The position numbers and the translations under genes are program-made. Below are positions 46,940-55,030 of a stretch of DNA of 64,000 nucleotides, in pieces. The notes below the pieces were generated by a model that saw only the letters and a list, made by a program, of their open reading frames with translations, was not told the DNA's origin and ran no database searches. Each line of letters opens with the position of its first letter. Within the stretch, counting starts at the first letter, position 1. The stretch lies in contig NZ_JAKZLC010000001.1 of the NCBI RefSeq assembly GCF_022808815.1, forward strand, positions 806,001-870,000. Direction: 5' to 3'. The DNA is from Geothrix paludis. Lineage in GTDB: Bacteria > Acidobacteriota > Holophagae > Holophagales > Holophagaceae.

Positions 46940-48313
46940 TCAGTGGGTGAGGAGCCACTCGACAGCGCGTTCCGAGCGCCAGAACCGGCTGCCTTTCACC
47001 AGGATACGGGCTCCCGGAGGGATGGCGGACAGACCTGCGGCGGCGTCGCGCAGCGATTCGAAATCAGGGAAGGCCACGGCTCGGAGGCCGAAGCCCTCCG
47101 CGTAATCCTCCGCGAAGTCCCCATAGGCCCAGAGTCGGGACAGTCCCAGGGCCTTGAGAGCGGCGCCGGTCTCGCGATGGATCTGCGCGGAGTGGGCCCC
47201 CAGTTCCCTCATGGAGCCGAGAACCGCCACAGTCTCTCCGCCCGGCAGGTCCAGCAGGGCATGGGCGCAGGCCAGGATGGAGTCGGAGCTGGCGTTGTAG
47301 CTCTCATCCAGAAGGCAGCCGCCACTAGGCAGGCCGTGGAGCCGGCCCCGGCCCGGTTCCGGCGCGACCGTTCCCAGGCCCGCCGCCACGCGTTCCGGAT
47401 CATGGCCCGCATGGATGGCCAGGGATGCGGCCAGGGCGGCGTTGCGCACCTGGTGCTCCCCGGGGAGCTGGATCCGCACCGGGAACGCGCCCTTGGGCGT
47501 GCGCAGGAGGAACGCCTCTCCCGCGGCCCCCAGGGACTCGACGCCCTCCCAGCCGTAAGGGTGCCCCTCGCCCACGGGCAGGGCCTCGGCGTGGCTGGCC
47601 CAGGGCTGCTCCGCGATCCAGCGGCACCACGGGTCCGAGGCCAGGTGGGCCCAGACACCGCCTCGCACCAGGCCGGCCACCAGCTCGCCTTTTGCCTCGG
47701 CGATGCCTTGCTGGCCCTTGGCGAAATTCTCGGCGTGGGCGGTGCCCACCAGGGTGATGAGGCCGAAGTCCAGGGGGGCGATCTCCGTGAGGCGCCGGAT
47801 CTCCCCGGGCGTGCTCATGCCCATTTCCAGCACCGCGGCGCCGAGGCCTTCAGGCAGGGTGGCCAGAGCCTCGGGCAGGCCCAGGGTGTTGTTGCGGTTC
47901 CCGGGGGTCTTCCAGCCGCCCACGGCTGCCGCCAGCAGCTCCTTGGTACTGGTCTTACCGACGCTTCCGGTGACGCCGAACACTGCCTTCGGGCGCACCG
48001 CCGCCAGCCGGGCCTGGCCCCAGCGCTGGAGGGCGTCCAAGGTATCCGGCACCACGAGCTGTGGACAGTCGCTGTCCACCGGATGGTCCACCAGCAGGCA
48101 GGCGGCGCCCTTCTCCACCGCCTGGGGAACGAACTCGTGCCCATCCCGCTCGGCCCGCAGAGCCACGAAGCAGGCGCCGGGCTCCAGGGTTCGCGTATCC
48201 AGCGAAAGCGAGGACGGCACCACGGCGCCGTCGCCCAGGATCTCGCCGCCCACCTGGGAGGCGGCCTGGAACAGGGACCAGAGGCTCGTAGATGGGCTCG
48301 CAGATGAGCTCAT
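46940..48313 (-). CDS. murF: UDP-N-acetylmuramoyl-tripeptide--D-alanyl-D-alanine ligase
   Basis: 457 residues. It adds D-Ala-D-Ala to the UDP-MurNAc-tripeptide. The N-terminal segment SLDTRTLEPGACFVALRAERDGHEF (recognition of the uridine part), the ATP loop GVTGSVGKTSTKELL and NRNNTLGLP, the EMGMSTPGEI motif and DESYNASSDS are MurF hallmarks. The start overlaps the stop of the tsaC-like gene (ATGA), so translation is coupled. Confidence 0.96.
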   Translation of the reverse strand: MSSSASPSTSLWSLFQAASQVGGEILGDGAVVPSSLSLDTRTLEPGACFVALRAERDGHEFVPQAVEKGAACLLVDHPVDSDCPQLVVPDTLDALQRWGQARLAAVRPKAVFGVTGSVGKTSTKELLAAAVGGWKTPGNRNNTLGLPEALATLPEGLGAAVLEMGMSTPGEIRRLTEIAPLDFGLITLVGTAHAENFAKGQQGIAEAKGELVAGLVRGGVWAHLASDPWCRWIAEQPWASHAEALPVGEGHPYGWEGVESLGAAGEAFLLRTPKGAFPVRIQLPGEHQVRNAALAASLAIHAGHDPERVAAGLGTVAPEPGRGRLHGLPSGGCLLDESYNASSDSILACAHALLDLPGGETVAVLGSMRELGAHSAQIHRETGAALKALGLSRLWAYGDFAEDYAEGFGLRAVAFPDFESLRDAAAGLSAIPPGARILVKGSRFWRSERAVEWLLTH

Positions 48314-49320
48314 GGTTGCTCCTTCGCCGAGGCTCGCCGCAGACGGTCGCGAACCGCCAGCCAGGCCTCGTCCTCCGGCGGGCGCTCCATGAAGATACGC
48401 TCGCAGCCTGCATCGTCCAGCTCATGGAGGAGGGCGTAGAGCCTCGCCCCGACCATGTCCGCATCCAGGGGCAGGAGGATGCCGCGGACCCCCGGGGGGA
48501 GCGGGGGGAGGGTTCCGAGGGCCACGTACGCCACGGAACCCGATGTCCCGGACAAGGTTTCGCGCGGGGTCTCGCGCAGACCGGAACCTGGCGCCACCAA
48601 ATGCAGCCGGGCCCGGGGGGCGTAGTGGCGCTCGGCCATGCCGGGAGCCGCCTGGCGATCGCCCGCCCGGACCGCCCCCGCCCAGAGGTCCACGGGACCG
48701 ACCAGAACCTCGAGGTCGGCCGGTGGGATGGGGCCTGGGCGAAGCACGCAGGGCCGGTCTCTGGACAGGTCCAGGATCGTCGATTCCAGGCCTGCCTCTG
48801 TCGGCCCCCCATCAAGGATGAGATCCACCGCCTCGCCCAGGCTGGAGGCCACGTGCTGGGCCAGCGTGGGCGACAGGTGCTGGCTGCGGTTCGCGCTGGG
48901 CGCGGCCAGGGGGCGCCCGGTGGCGCGGATCAGGGCCAAAGCCACTGGATGGGCGGGGCAGCGCAGGGCCACCGAGGGGCCGCCGGCGCGGACGATGGAA
49001 GGCACGGCGCCTGAAGCGGGCAGGACCAGGGTCAGCGGCCCGGGCCAGAACCGCTCCGCCAGCCTTTGCGCTTCGGGGGGCCAGCGGGAGACAAGCGCCT
49101 GGGCGGAGGCTGCGTCGGCCACGTGGAGGATCACCGGATTCGTGGCCGGGCGTCCCTTGGCGGTGTAGATCCGGGCTACCGCCTCGGGATTCAGGCCGTC
49201 GGCCCCCAGGCCGTACACGGTCTCCGTGGGGAAAGCCACCAGACCCCCTGCACGCAGCAGGGCCGCGGCCTCCGCGATGGCCGGATCCTCCGGGCCGGAG
49301 ACGGGAAGGATCCGCGTCAT
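48310..49320 (-). CDS. tsaC: L-threonylcarbamoyladenylate synthase, long (Sua5) form
   Basis: 336 residues: an N-terminal YrdC domain (about 8-200: FPTETVYGLGADG, YTAKGRP with K and R for nucleotide binding, APSANRS) plus a Sua5 C-terminal domain linked by a loop ending in AERHYAPRA. It makes the threonylcarbamoyl-AMP used for the t6A37 modification of tRNAs. Unusually it sits inside the cell-wall cluster, overlapping murE upstream and murF downstream by 4 bp each. Confidence 0.93.
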   Translation of the reverse strand: MTRILPVSGPEDPAIAEAAALLRAGGLVAFPTETVYGLGADGLNPEAVARIYTAKGRPATNPVILHVADAASAQALVSRWPPEAQRLAERFWPGPLTLVLPASGAVPSIVRAGGPSVALRCPAHPVALALIRATGRPLAAPSANRSQHLSPTLAQHVASSLGEAVDLILDGGPTEAGLESTILDLSRDRPCVLRPGPIPPADLEVLVGPVDLWAGAVRAGDRQAAPGMAERHYAPRARLHLVAPGSGLRETPRETLSGTSGSVAYVALGTLPPLPPGVRGILLPLDADMVGARLYALLHELDDAGCERIFMERPPEDEAWLAVRDRLRRASAKEQP

Positions 49321-50774
49321 CGGCTACCCCTCAGCGCGGCTTCGACGGCCAGGCGGTCGCTGTAGGGGTGTTTCACGCCCCGGATCTCCTGGTAGGGCTC
49401 GTGGCCCTTTCCCGCCAGCAGCAGCAGATCACCGGGCCGGCAGTCCGCCAGCGCCTGCCGCACGGACTCCTGCCGGTCGGCGTTGCGATGGTAGCGGACG
49501 CCATCGGTGCGCAGGGCCTCCGGGATGCCCGGAGCCGCATCGTCCAGGATGCGTTCGGGATCCTCGCCGCGCGGGTTGTCGCTGGTGTGCCAGAGCACGT
49601 CCGCCCCCGCGGCCACCGCCGCGGCCATGAGCGGGCGTTTGGCGCGGTCGCGATCGCCCCCGCAACCGAAGAGCACGTGCAGTCGCCCGCCCGGCGGCAG
49701 CAGGCGGCGGCCCTCCGCCAGCAGCTTCTCCAACGCGTCCGGCGTGTGGGCGTAGTCCACCATCACGCCGAAGGGCTGGCCGCAATCCACTCGCTCCAGC
49801 CGCCCGGGAGCGCCCTGGACCATGGGGACGGCGGGCACCAGCCGGTCCAGGTCGAAGCCCGCCTCGGCGCAGGCCGCGAGGGCCCCCAGCAGGTTGTACA
49901 CGTTGAACCGGCCCAGGAGCGGGCTCCTGACGTCCCAGCTTCGCCGCTCCGTGGCCAGGGTGAAACGAGTCCCCGTGGGCCCCAGGTCCACATCCCGGGC
50001 CTGGTAGCGGGCGGCGCGATCCACCGCATAGCTGGCATGGCCCTCGCGTTCCAGCAGCACGCGGCACCAGGGGTCGTCAGCATTCACGAGGAAGCGGTCG
50101 CACTGAGCCACCAGCCGGTGCTTGGCCTCGAAGTAGGCCTCCATGGTGCCGTGGTAGTCCAGGTGGTCCTGGGTGAGGTTGGTGAAGACGCCGACCTTGA
50201 ACCGCGCGCCGTGGACACGTCCGAGACAGAGTGCATGGCTGCTCACCTCCACCGCGGAGGCTGCGTCGCCGGCCTCCACACTGCGGCGCAGCCAGCGGTA
50301 GAAGGCTGGGCTTTCCGGCGTGGTGCGGACCGCCTCCTCCTCCACATCTCCGGCCGCGTTCAGCACCGTGCCCACCAGGCCGCAGCCGAGGCCGGCTCCC
50401 CGCAGAAGCTGGCGGATGAGCGTGGTGGTGGTCGTCTTGCCGTTGGTGCCCGTGACGCCGATCAGCGCCAGGCGCTCATCCGGCGCGCCATGGAGGCAGC
50501 GGGCCAGGTCGGCCATGCGAAGGCGGGGGTCCCCGACGAAGGCGCACCCGGCGATCCCCGGCGGCAGGTCCACCGGGGATTCGGAGATCACCGCGGCAGC
50601 GCCTTGGCCCAGGGCCTGCGGCACGAAGGCGGCGCCATCGGCCTTCTCGCCCTTGAGGGCCAGGAAGGCCCAGCCGGGACGGACTTCGCGGCTGTCGCTG
50701 GTGAGATCCGCCACCTCGACATCCGGACCGGAGCGGCGCACGGCCAGGCCTTCGATGAGCACATCCAGCTTCAT
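49317..50774 (-). CDS. murE: UDP-N-acetylmuramoyl-tripeptide synthetase, meso-diaminopimelate type
   Basis: 485 residues. The ATP loop GVTGTNGKTTTTTLIR, TTPESP (UDP-MurNAc-dipeptide), the carbamylated-lysine region (YFEAKHRL) and the C-terminal DNPRGEDP motif are clear. DNPR selects meso-diaminopimelate over lysine, so the peptidoglycan is predicted to be the A1gamma type of Gram-negative bacteria. It overlaps ftsI and tsaC by 4 bp each. Confidence 0.96.
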   Translation of the reverse strand: MKLDVLIEGLAVRRSGPDVEVADLTSDSREVRPGWAFLALKGEKADGAAFVPQALGQGAAAVISESPVDLPPGIAGCAFVGDPRLRMADLARCLHGAPDERLALIGVTGTNGKTTTTTLIRQLLRGAGLGCGLVGTVLNAAGDVEEEAVRTTPESPAFYRWLRRSVEAGDAASAVEVSSHALCLGRVHGARFKVGVFTNLTQDHLDYHGTMEAYFEAKHRLVAQCDRFLVNADDPWCRVLLEREGHASYAVDRAARYQARDVDLGPTGTRFTLATERRSWDVRSPLLGRFNVYNLLGALAACAEAGFDLDRLVPAVPMVQGAPGRLERVDCGQPFGVMVDYAHTPDALEKLLAEGRRLLPPGGRLHVLFGCGGDRDRAKRPLMAAAVAAGADVLWHTSDNPRGEDPERILDDAAPGIPEALRTDGVRYHRNADRQESVRQALADCRPGDLLLLAGKGHEPYQEIRGVKHPYSDRLAVEAALRGSR

Positions 50775-52912
50775 GGCATCCCCGCCTTGATCTTCACCGC
50801 CGTGCCCGGCTCCAGCGGGGTTCCCGGCGCAGGACTCTGCCCCACCACGTGCGTGGCGGTGGTGCCGGGCGCCGCGTCCACCTTCGGATTCCCGCCCACC
50901 AGCACCACGCGGTGGATGGCGGCCTTGAGGCTCAGGCCCTGGAGGTCGGGGACCCGGCCCCGTTCCACGTGCAGGGCGGCTTCATCCGTTTCGCTCACGG
51001 GCCAGTCACGCAGGGACAGCTTCAGGTCCGCCTCCCGGTCGGGGTCCGGAGAGGTCTGCCGGAAGCGCAGGATGCCGTCGCCGATGCGCTTGAACAGGGG
51101 CGCCGCCACGTCGCCGCCGGTGGTGTCGCCGGCGGGGTCGTCCAGCATCACCAGGACCCCGAACTGGGGCTTGTCGGCCGGGAAGAAGCCCATGAAGGAC
51201 GCGAAGTGGCGCTTGGGGTCGTACTGACCGTCGATGAGCTTGCGGCTCGTACCCGTCTTGCCGAAGGCCTCCACACCGTTGTCGAGCTTCGCCTTCTTTC
51301 CGGTCCCCTGGGTGATGACGCCCTTCAGGGTCTCCTTCATGAGGTTCGCGGTCTCCTCGCTGATGACCTGGCCGCGCACGGTGGGCTTGAACTCCTTCAG
51401 CAGCAGGCCCTTGTCGTTGTAGATGCGCTGCACGAGGATCGGCTGCATGAGCTTGCCGCCGTTGGCCAGGGCACAGCCGGCCATGAGGATCTGCAGGGGT
51501 GTGGTGCTGAGGCCGTAGCCGTACGACATCGTGTACTGGGTGGGCACGCTCCAGCGGTCCGGCGCGATGAGGCGGCCCGAGCTCTCGCCGGGGAAGTTCA
51601 GTCCCGTCGCATCGCCGAAGCCGAACTTCCGCAGGTACTGGTAGTGCACCGCCGGGTCGAGGCGGATGCCGATCTTCGCGGCGCCGATGTTGGAGCTCTG
51701 CCAGAGCACTTCCTCGAAGGTGAGGAGGCCGTGGCGGTGGGTATCCGTGATGGGCGGGACTTTCGCGCTGTACTGCCAGCGGCCCGACATGCAGTCGATG
51801 CGCTCGCCCAGGTGGATCTTGCGCTCCTCCAGGGCCATGGCGGCGGTGAAGATCTTCATGGTGGATCCGGGCTCGTAGACATCCTCCACCGGATGCACCT
51901 TGCGGGCCGCCTTCTGGCGCTCCAGTTCGCGGTTGAGCTCGTCCCGTTCCGCGGAGGAAAGCTCCGATTCTGTACGATTGCGGAACTTCTTGGGCAGGAT
52001 GTGGTTCGGATCGAAGGTGGGCGTGCCGGCCATGGCGAGGATCTCCCCGGTGCGGGGGTCCACCACCACCGCGTAGGCCGTGCGCGGCCGCGAGAGACGC
52101 ACACCCTCTTCGAGCGCGTCTTCCACGATGTGCTGGATGGAGGCATCCAGGCTGAGCTGGAGGGAGGCCCCGTTCACGGGGATCTTGCTGTAGTTCTCTT
52201 GTAGGATGAGCAGCTTGCCGTGGGCATCCTTGGGGGCGATGAGCTCGCCCTTCACCCCCGCCAGCTGCTTGTCGTAGGTCTGTTCGATGCCCAGCTGGCC
52301 CAGGCCGTCGATGTTGGTGAAACCGATGATCTGCGCCGCCAGGCTGCCCCGCGGGTAGAAGCGCTGGCTTTCAGGCTGGAACTCGACGCCATCCAGGTTC
52401 AAGGCCCGCACGGCAGCCGTCTTGACCGGGGGCAGATGCCGCTCCAGATAGACGAAGGTCTTCTTCCGCAGGAGCTTGTCCAACACCTGGGCCCGCGTCT
52501 GCTCCAGGATGGGCGCGAGCTTCGCCGCCACGGCGGCGGCCGTCTTGCGGTCAGGCTCGCCCCACTGGCGCTCCTCCCCCCTTCCCGGCTTGTAGTCCGG
52601 GTAGAACACGCGGGGATCGACGAAAAGGCTCTCCACCTTGATGGAGATGGCGAGCGGCTCGCCTCGCCGGTCCCGCAGCTCGCCCCGGATGGGGGGGATC
52701 GGCACGATGGTGGTGTGCTGCTGATCGGCCCTGGCCTGGTACTTCCTGTGCTCGATGCCCTGCAGCCAGAGCAGGCGCAACAGGATGAGCAGCGCCCACA
52801 GGGCCATGCCGCCCATAATCCAGGGCAGGCGCTGGTTCAGCAGATCCTGGGGATCCTGCCGGCCGAGTAGGCGGCGGGATACGCGGGGCTCGGTGGCGAA
52901 GCGGATGGACAC
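50771..52912 (-). CDS. ftsI: division transpeptidase FtsI (PBP3) with C-terminal PASTA domain
   Basis: 713 residues from GTG 52912. A short cytoplasmic tail and one membrane helix (about 33-52) are followed by the dimerisation domain, then the transpeptidase domain with STMK (S350, K353), SSN (S406-N408) and KTGT (K552). It crosslinks septal peptidoglycan. A PASTA domain (about 648-713, VPDLQGLSLKAAIHRV...) is present at the C-terminus; most proteobacterial FtsI lack it, while Spo/PBP2x-type proteins have it. The start lacks a good ribosome site. Confidence 0.94.
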   Translation of the reverse strand: MSIRFATEPRVSRRLLGRQDPQDLLNQRLPWIMGGMALWALLILLRLLWLQGIEHRKYQARADQQHTTIVPIPPIRGELRDRRGEPLAISIKVESLFVDPRVFYPDYKPGRGEERQWGEPDRKTAAAVAAKLAPILEQTRAQVLDKLLRKKTFVYLERHLPPVKTAAVRALNLDGVEFQPESQRFYPRGSLAAQIIGFTNIDGLGQLGIEQTYDKQLAGVKGELIAPKDAHGKLLILQENYSKIPVNGASLQLSLDASIQHIVEDALEEGVRLSRPRTAYAVVVDPRTGEILAMAGTPTFDPNHILPKKFRNRTESELSSAERDELNRELERQKAARKVHPVEDVYEPGSTMKIFTAAMALEERKIHLGERIDCMSGRWQYSAKVPPITDTHRHGLLTFEEVLWQSSNIGAAKIGIRLDPAVHYQYLRKFGFGDATGLNFPGESSGRLIAPDRWSVPTQYTMSYGYGLSTTPLQILMAGCALANGGKLMQPILVQRIYNDKGLLLKEFKPTVRGQVISEETANLMKETLKGVITQGTGKKAKLDNGVEAFGKTGTSRKLIDGQYDPKRHFASFMGFFPADKPQFGVLVMLDDPAGDTTGGDVAAPLFKRIGDGILRFRQTSPDPDREADLKLSLRDWPVSETDEAALHVERGRVPDLQGLSLKAAIHRVVLVGGNPKVDAAPGTTATHVVGQSPAPGTPLEPGTAVKIKAGMP

Positions 52913-52969
52913 GGGAAGGCCGGTGGCGGGATGGAACGGTGGCGGGGCCGGCGGCCCCCTGCCTACAGA

Positions 52970-53338
52970 CTACAATCCATCGGACGACACCGGGCGGAGC
53001 TTGGCCAGGCGCTGATCCTCCGGGGTGAAGCCACGGCGGACCAGGTGGCTCTGCTTACGGGGCTGGAGCCCGGCCTTCTCGGCATAGTTCTGGACTTCCT
53101 CATCGCGCTGGTAGCGGCTGCGCTCCAGCAGGAGCTTGCGCTGGAGCTCCTCCTCCTTGCGGATGCGCTCCTTCAGGTCGCCCATGGCATAGCCCAGGCG
53201 GGTGCTCTGGATCTTCAGGTACGCCAGGACGCCCAGAGGCATGGCCAGGGCCAGCACCAGGAGCAGCACGCGCAGGATGCCTTCGCTCTCGACCGTCCGG
53301 ACGGGAGCGGTGGGGCTGGGCAGGATTCCGGCAGCCAT
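52970..53338 (-). CDS. ftsL: FtsL-like divisome protein
   Basis: 122 residues: a short N-terminus, one transmembrane helix (about 22-43), then a heptad-like coiled coil (IQSTRLGYAMGDLKERIRKEEELQRKLLLERSR). Size, topology and position between rsmH and ftsI identify it, as FtsL sequences are poorly conserved. It should bind FtsB and FtsQ and help activate FtsWI at midcell. It lies 12 bp after rsmH. Confidence 0.85.
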   Translation of the reverse strand: MAAGILPSPTAPVRTVESEGILRVLLLVLALAMPLGVLAYLKIQSTRLGYAMGDLKERIRKEEELQRKLLLERSRYQRDEEVQNYAEKAGLQPRKQSHLVRRGFTPEDQRLAKLRPVSSDGL

Positions 53339-53350
53339 GGTTGACCTCGA

Positions 53351-54316
53351 TCAGGGGAGGCGCTCTGCCACGCGGAGGCGGGCGGAGCGAGAGGGGGGAT
53401 TCACGGCGGCCTCGGCCTCGCTGGGCGCGAGACCACCGGGATGGATGAGCTTGAGGAGCTTGGGGAGCGCGACGGGGGCCGTCCGGCCGGGCCCGTCGTA
53501 GATGCCCGCGAGGCGCCGCAGCGTCTGCTTGACGATGCGATCCTCCAGGCTGTGGAAGCTGATGACGGCCAGGCGCCCGCCGGGGCGCAGGTGTCCAGCG
53601 GCGGATTCCAAGGCGGCGGCCAGCCGGTCCAGCTCGCCGTTCACGGCGATGCGGATGGCCTGGAAGGTGCGGGTGGCGGGGTCGCTGTGGCCCTTTCGCT
53701 TGGCCGGCTCGCGGGGGATGACCGTGTAGACGGCTTCGGCCAGATCCTTGGTGGTGGCCAGCCGGCCTTCGCGGTGCGCCCGGAGGATGGCGCGGGCGAT
53801 GGGCCGGCTGGCGCGCTCTTCGCCGTACTGGTAGATCGCGTCGGCCAGGCTCTCGTCGGTCTGTTCCGCGATCCACTCCACGGCAGTGGGGCCGGAGGTG
53901 GTGTCCATGCGCATGTCGAGAGGCCCTTCATCCCGGAAGCTGAAGCCGCGCTCCGGGCTGCGGAGCTGCAGGGTGGAAACACCCAGGTCCGCGAGGATGG
54001 CGTCGAAGCCGCCGGGGGCGGACTCGGCCTTCCAGGCCAGGAACCGGGCATCGTTCCAGAGGTCCTCGTAGGCGCAGGCCAGGATCTCGAGGCGCGCATC
54101 GTCGCCCAGGCGGCGGCGGGCCAGGTAGCGGGCCTCGGGATCGCGGTCGACGCCCAGGTAGCGGGCGCCCTTGTCGCAACGGGCCAGCAGGGCTTCCGCG
54201 TGGCCGCCCAGGCCCAGGGTGAGGTCCAGGATCCGGGCCGCCGGGGGCAGCACCAGGTTGTCCAGCACCTCCTGGAGGAGGACGGGGACATGGGTGGGGG
54301 GCTGAGTGGCCATCAT
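53351..54316 (-). CDS. rsmH: 16S rRNA (cytosine(1402)-N(4))-methyltransferase
   Basis: 321 residues from ATG 54316, whose last base pair region overlaps the mraZ stop (ATGA); a longer reading from 54403 is rejected. HVPVLLQEVLDNL, the SAM motif LDLTLGLGGHAEALL, VDRDPEA, ILADLGVSTLQL, and the C-terminal SFHSLEDRIVKQ are RsmH signatures. It methylates C1402 in the ribosomal P site. A second ATG directly follows the first. Confidence 0.96.
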   Translation of the reverse strand: MMATQPPTHVPVLLQEVLDNLVLPPAARILDLTLGLGGHAEALLARCDKGARYLGVDRDPEARYLARRRLGDDARLEILACAYEDLWNDARFLAWKAESAPGGFDAILADLGVSTLQLRSPERGFSFRDEGPLDMRMDTTSGPTAVEWIAEQTDESLADAIYQYGEERASRPIARAILRAHREGRLATTKDLAEAVYTVIPREPAKRKGHSDPATRTFQAIRIAVNGELDRLAAALESAAGHLRPGGRLAVISFHSLEDRIVKQTLRRLAGIYDGPGRTAPVALPKLLKLIHPGGLAPSEAEAAVNPPSRSARLRVAERLP

Positions 54317-54807
54317 CAGATCCCCAGGTCCGCGAGCTGGGCCAGATCCTCGGCGCCCAGGGGTTCGGCCGCCAGGCGGCGCTCGAAGCCGGCCTTGTTC
54401 CACAGGGCCAAGTGGTCCATCTGTCCCAGTACGGCCACCTCGCCGGTGAGCTGGGCGGCCTCCCGCAGGATGGGCGGAATGACGAAGCGGCCCTGGGCGT
54501 CCGGCTCCACCTCGCTGCCGAAGTAGGCCGTGGTCTCCAGGAACTTGCGCTTGGCGGGGCTGGTGGACGGCAGGGCTGCCAGCCGGGCCTCGATGGCCTC
54601 CCAGACCGGCAGGGGGTAGAGGCGGGCGGAGCGACCGTCCAGGGAGGTCAGGTAGTGCCGCAGGGTGCCGACGCCTTCACGCAGAGCTTCGGCCCCCTCG
54701 CCCTGGGCGAAGGATTCGAGCTCGGCCTTGAAGGAGGAGGGGAGCTTCAGTCGTCCCTTCTCGTCCACCGTGGCCGGTGAATTACCGCGGAGTCGCAGCA
54801 CCGGCAT
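54316..54807 (-). CDS. mraZ: transcriptional regulator MraZ, longer than usual
   Basis: 163 residues against about 145-150 in most bacteria. Two AbrB/MraZ-type swapped-hairpin repeats are visible: DEKGRLKLPSSF (about 15-26) and DAQGRFVIPP (about 104-113). An extra Gly/Glu-rich stretch (FAQGEGAEALREGVG) lies after the first. MraZ forms ring oligomers and represses its own dcw operon in Escherichia coli. Five direct repeats just upstream are the probable target. Confidence 0.93.
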   Translation of the reverse strand: MPVLRLRGNSPATVDEKGRLKLPSSFKAELESFAQGEGAEALREGVGTLRHYLTSLDGRSARLYPLPVWEAIEARLAALPSTSPAKRKFLETTAYFGSEVEPDAQGRFVIPPILREAAQLTGEVAVLGQMDHLALWNKAGFERRLAAEPLGAEDLAQLADLGI

Positions 54808-54853
54808 CGCCTTTCAACTGCGGCTTCAGGGGATACCATGGGGACGAGGTGAA

Positions 54854-54899
54854 CCACTTTGATCCACTTCAGACCACTTTTCTCCACTGAGAACCACTT
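54854..54899 (-). promoter_or_regulatory. probable MraZ operator: five CCACT boxes at 10-bp spacing
   Basis: CCACT begins at 54854, 54864, 54874, 54884 and 54894; all but the fourth continue as CCACTT. On the mraZ strand these read aagtgg. The spacing of exactly one helical turn puts all boxes on one DNA face. MraZ sites in other bacteria are also GTGG/TGGG-type direct repeats with 10-bp period upstream of mraZ. The array lies 47-92 bp before the mraZ start. Confidence 0.85.
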
Positions 54900-54902
54900 C
54901 AA

Positions 54903-54930
54903 AGTCTAGAAAGGCATGTGAATGCAACAA
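54903..54930 (-). promoter_or_regulatory. candidate mraZ promoter
   Basis: On the minus strand, ttgttg (54925-54930) and tagact (54903-54908) are separated by 16 bp. They match three of six and four of six consensus positions. The predicted start would fall at the edge of the CCACT boxes, suiting repression by MraZ. Confidence 0.35.
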
Positions 54931-55030
54931 GTGAAAATAAAAGCGAAACCATGCATTAAAAAAACAGATCTCCGCTGGTGCAGACCCCTCCCAGGCCAGC
55001 TAACCGGCGTCTCCATAGCACTTGGCCTTC

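Noticed and set aside
46880-46958. Small protein rich in SPQSS repeats on the minus strand
   Set aside because: It is a reading of the short tandem repeats and runs into murF and mraY in another frame.
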